NCBI GenBank assembly: GCA_002163975.1
Contig: CP019636.1
Location: 3,607,001 to 3,671,000 of the forward strand
From: Nostocales cyanobacterium HT-58-2
GTDB lineage: Bacteria; Cyanobacteriota; Cyanobacteriia; Cyanobacteriales; Nostocaceae
Direction of reading: 5' to 3'
DNA length: 64,000 bases
In this document: positions 63,160 to 64,000 of the stretch, one piece after another
Layout: each line of letters opens with the position of its first letter
How positions within the stretch are numbered: the stretch's first letter is position 1
Program-made: the position numbers and the translations under genes
The notes under the pieces: generated by a model
Databases searched by the model: none
Seen by the model: the letters and a program-made list of their open reading frames with translations, nothing else
What the model was told of the DNA's origin: nothing

Positions 63160-64000
63160 ATGGCTCGGCAAAGCTCAAAGCAAAAGCAGATTCTAGGGAT
63201 TGCACAAGAAACTTTTGGTTATGATAACTTGCGCCCTGGACAGCAAGAAGTTATCGAAGCAGTTGTTAATCGACATGACTCGCTAGCTGTGATGCCCACA
63301 GGTTCAGGTAAATCAGCAATCTATCAAATTGCTGCTTTGTTACTTCCCGGTGCAACAGTAGTTATTTCCCCTTTAATTGCCCTTCAATATGACCAAGTAG
63401 AAGCTATTGAGGAGCAGGCTGTAGCTGAAGCGGCTGCTGTCAACTCTGCCATACCTAATGCAGAACGAGAAGAAGCATTTGCAGATTTAGAGAGGAAAAA
63501 GCTAGAATTTTTGTTTCTTGCGCCAGAACAATTTAATAATGAGGAAGTTCTTGCACGACTGGTAAATGCAAAACCTTCTTTATTTGTGGTTGATGAAGCC
63601 CATTGTATCAGTGAGTGGGGACATGATTTCCGTCCTGATTACTTGCGTTTGGGTAGCGTCATTGATGCGCTTGGTCATCCCACTGTACTTGCCCTAACCG
63701 CCACTGCTTCGCCTATTGTCTGGGATGAGATTGTGGAACATTTGAGAATGCGGAAACCGCGTATATTTGTACGTGGATTTGATCGTCCGAATATTTGGAT
63801 GGGCGTGGAGACATTCCACGACGAAGCCGAAAAGCAAACTGCCTTGCTCAAGTATGTTGTTACTGCCGAAAAGCCTGGTATAGTTTATGCGGCAACTCGC
63901 AAGCATACTGAAGAAATTGCTGCTGCTTTATGTAATAAAGGTATCAAAGCAGTCCATTATCATGCAGGCATGAAATCAGCAGAACGCGAGCAGGTTCAAG
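63160..64000 (+). CDS. RecQ-family ATP-dependent DNA helicase (5' part)
   Basis: The frame from ATG 63160 runs open to the window end (280 codons), so only the N-terminal part is seen. It shows superfamily 2 helicase motifs in RecQ order: [12 protein letters not shown] (motif 0), [12 protein letters not shown] (Walker A), [12 protein letters not shown] (Ia), [26 protein letters not shown] (DEAH, with the Rec[11 protein letters not shown] loop), ALTATA (III), and FDRPNI. The start of motif IV ([15 protein letters not shown]) follows. It would unwind DNA 3' to 5' in recombination and repair. The motif Ia region lacks the usual MxDQV wording, so it is a divergent RecQ. Translation may be limited by the hairpin over its start. 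Confidence 0.9.
   Translation, partial: MARQSSKQKQILGIAQETFGYDNLRPGQQEVIEAVVNRHDSLAVMPTGSGKSAIYQIAALLLPGATVVISPLIALQYDQVEAIEEQAVAEAAAVNSAIPNAEREEAFADLERKKLEFLFLAPEQFNNEEVLARLVNAKPSLFVVDEAHCISEWGHDFRPDYLRLGSVIDALGHPTVLALTATASPIVWDEIVEHLRMRKPRIFVRGFDRPNIWMGVETFHDEAEKQTALLKYVVTAEKPGIVYAATRKHTEEIAAALCNKGIKAVHYHAGMKSAEREQVQ

Overview
The window is chromosomal DNA of a filamentous, very probably heterocyst-forming cyanobacterium (Nostocales; near Nostoc, Scytonema, Tolypothrix or Brasilonema, genus not resolvable by eye). Evidence: frequent HIP1 octamers (gcgatcgc), PSII assembly proteins (PAM68, a Psb35-like protein), the divinyl-chlorophyllide reductase BciB, a desC-desA-desB desaturase cluster, cyanophycin genes including the diazotroph-type CphA2, a Mo-nitrogenase C-terminal-domain protein, DevC/DevA-type transporter genes, an NtcA-type promoter, and the short palindromic and heptamer repeats common in this order.

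Layout. 0-1 kb: PAM68 and rpsO. 1.2-7.3 kb: a phosphorelay cluster (multi-receiver response regulator, CHASE-type hybrid histidine kinase, CheY-like regulator). 7.5-8.4 kb: small proteins, one with a Mo-nitrogenase C-terminal domain. 8.4-13.2 kb: cyanophycin turnover, with cphB behind a textbook NtcA promoter and cphA2 behind about 500 bp of dense palindromic repeats. 13.3-17 kb: GH13 glycosidase, murQ, DUF3110. 17.2-23 kb: a 1915-residue TamB. 23-28.5 kb: devA, devC and hpnB on the minus strand, divergent from squalene-hopene cyclase. 28.6-33 kb: Psb35-like, TerB-like, rsmB, neutral invertase. 33-34.7 kb: gene-poor AT-rich DNA with a MITE-like element. 34.7-41.7 kb: the accessory region, holding an unknown helical protein, an IS1341-type tnpB element, and a co-directional minus-strand run that encodes a secreted glycine-rich protein, a glycine-zipper protein translationally coupled to an HNH nuclease, two unknown proteins, and a glycine-zipper/7-blade WD40/J-domain fusion whose 3' end runs into the IS. 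41.8-48.4 kb: bciB, PhoX-like phosphatase, TAXI solute-binding protein, methionine-gamma-lyase-like enzyme. 48.5-52.3 kb: desC, desA, desB. 52.7-54 kb: a TetR regulator and a carboxymuconolactone-decarboxylase protein with two matching palindromic operators. 54.4-60.9 kb: an oxidative pentose phosphate cassette gnd-tal-pgi-zwf. 61-64 kb: RRM RNA-binding protein, small HTH protein, and a RecQ-like helicase cut by the window end.

The best candidate for an undescribed system is the 37.3-41.7 kb glycine-zipper/HNH/WD40-J locus. The same two-unit glycine-rich module occurs both as a stand-alone protein coupled to a nuclease and as the N-terminus of the propeller/J-domain protein. Other points of note: loss of the second ATP site in CphA2, co-directional hopanoid glycosyltransferase and DevCA-type transporter genes, a separately encoded Tal/Pgi pair without opcA, an in-frame repeat read as the same peptide in TamB and HpnB, and a recQ start codon at the edge of a hairpin that covers its ribosome binding site. 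All assignments are from reading motifs; no database search was run.
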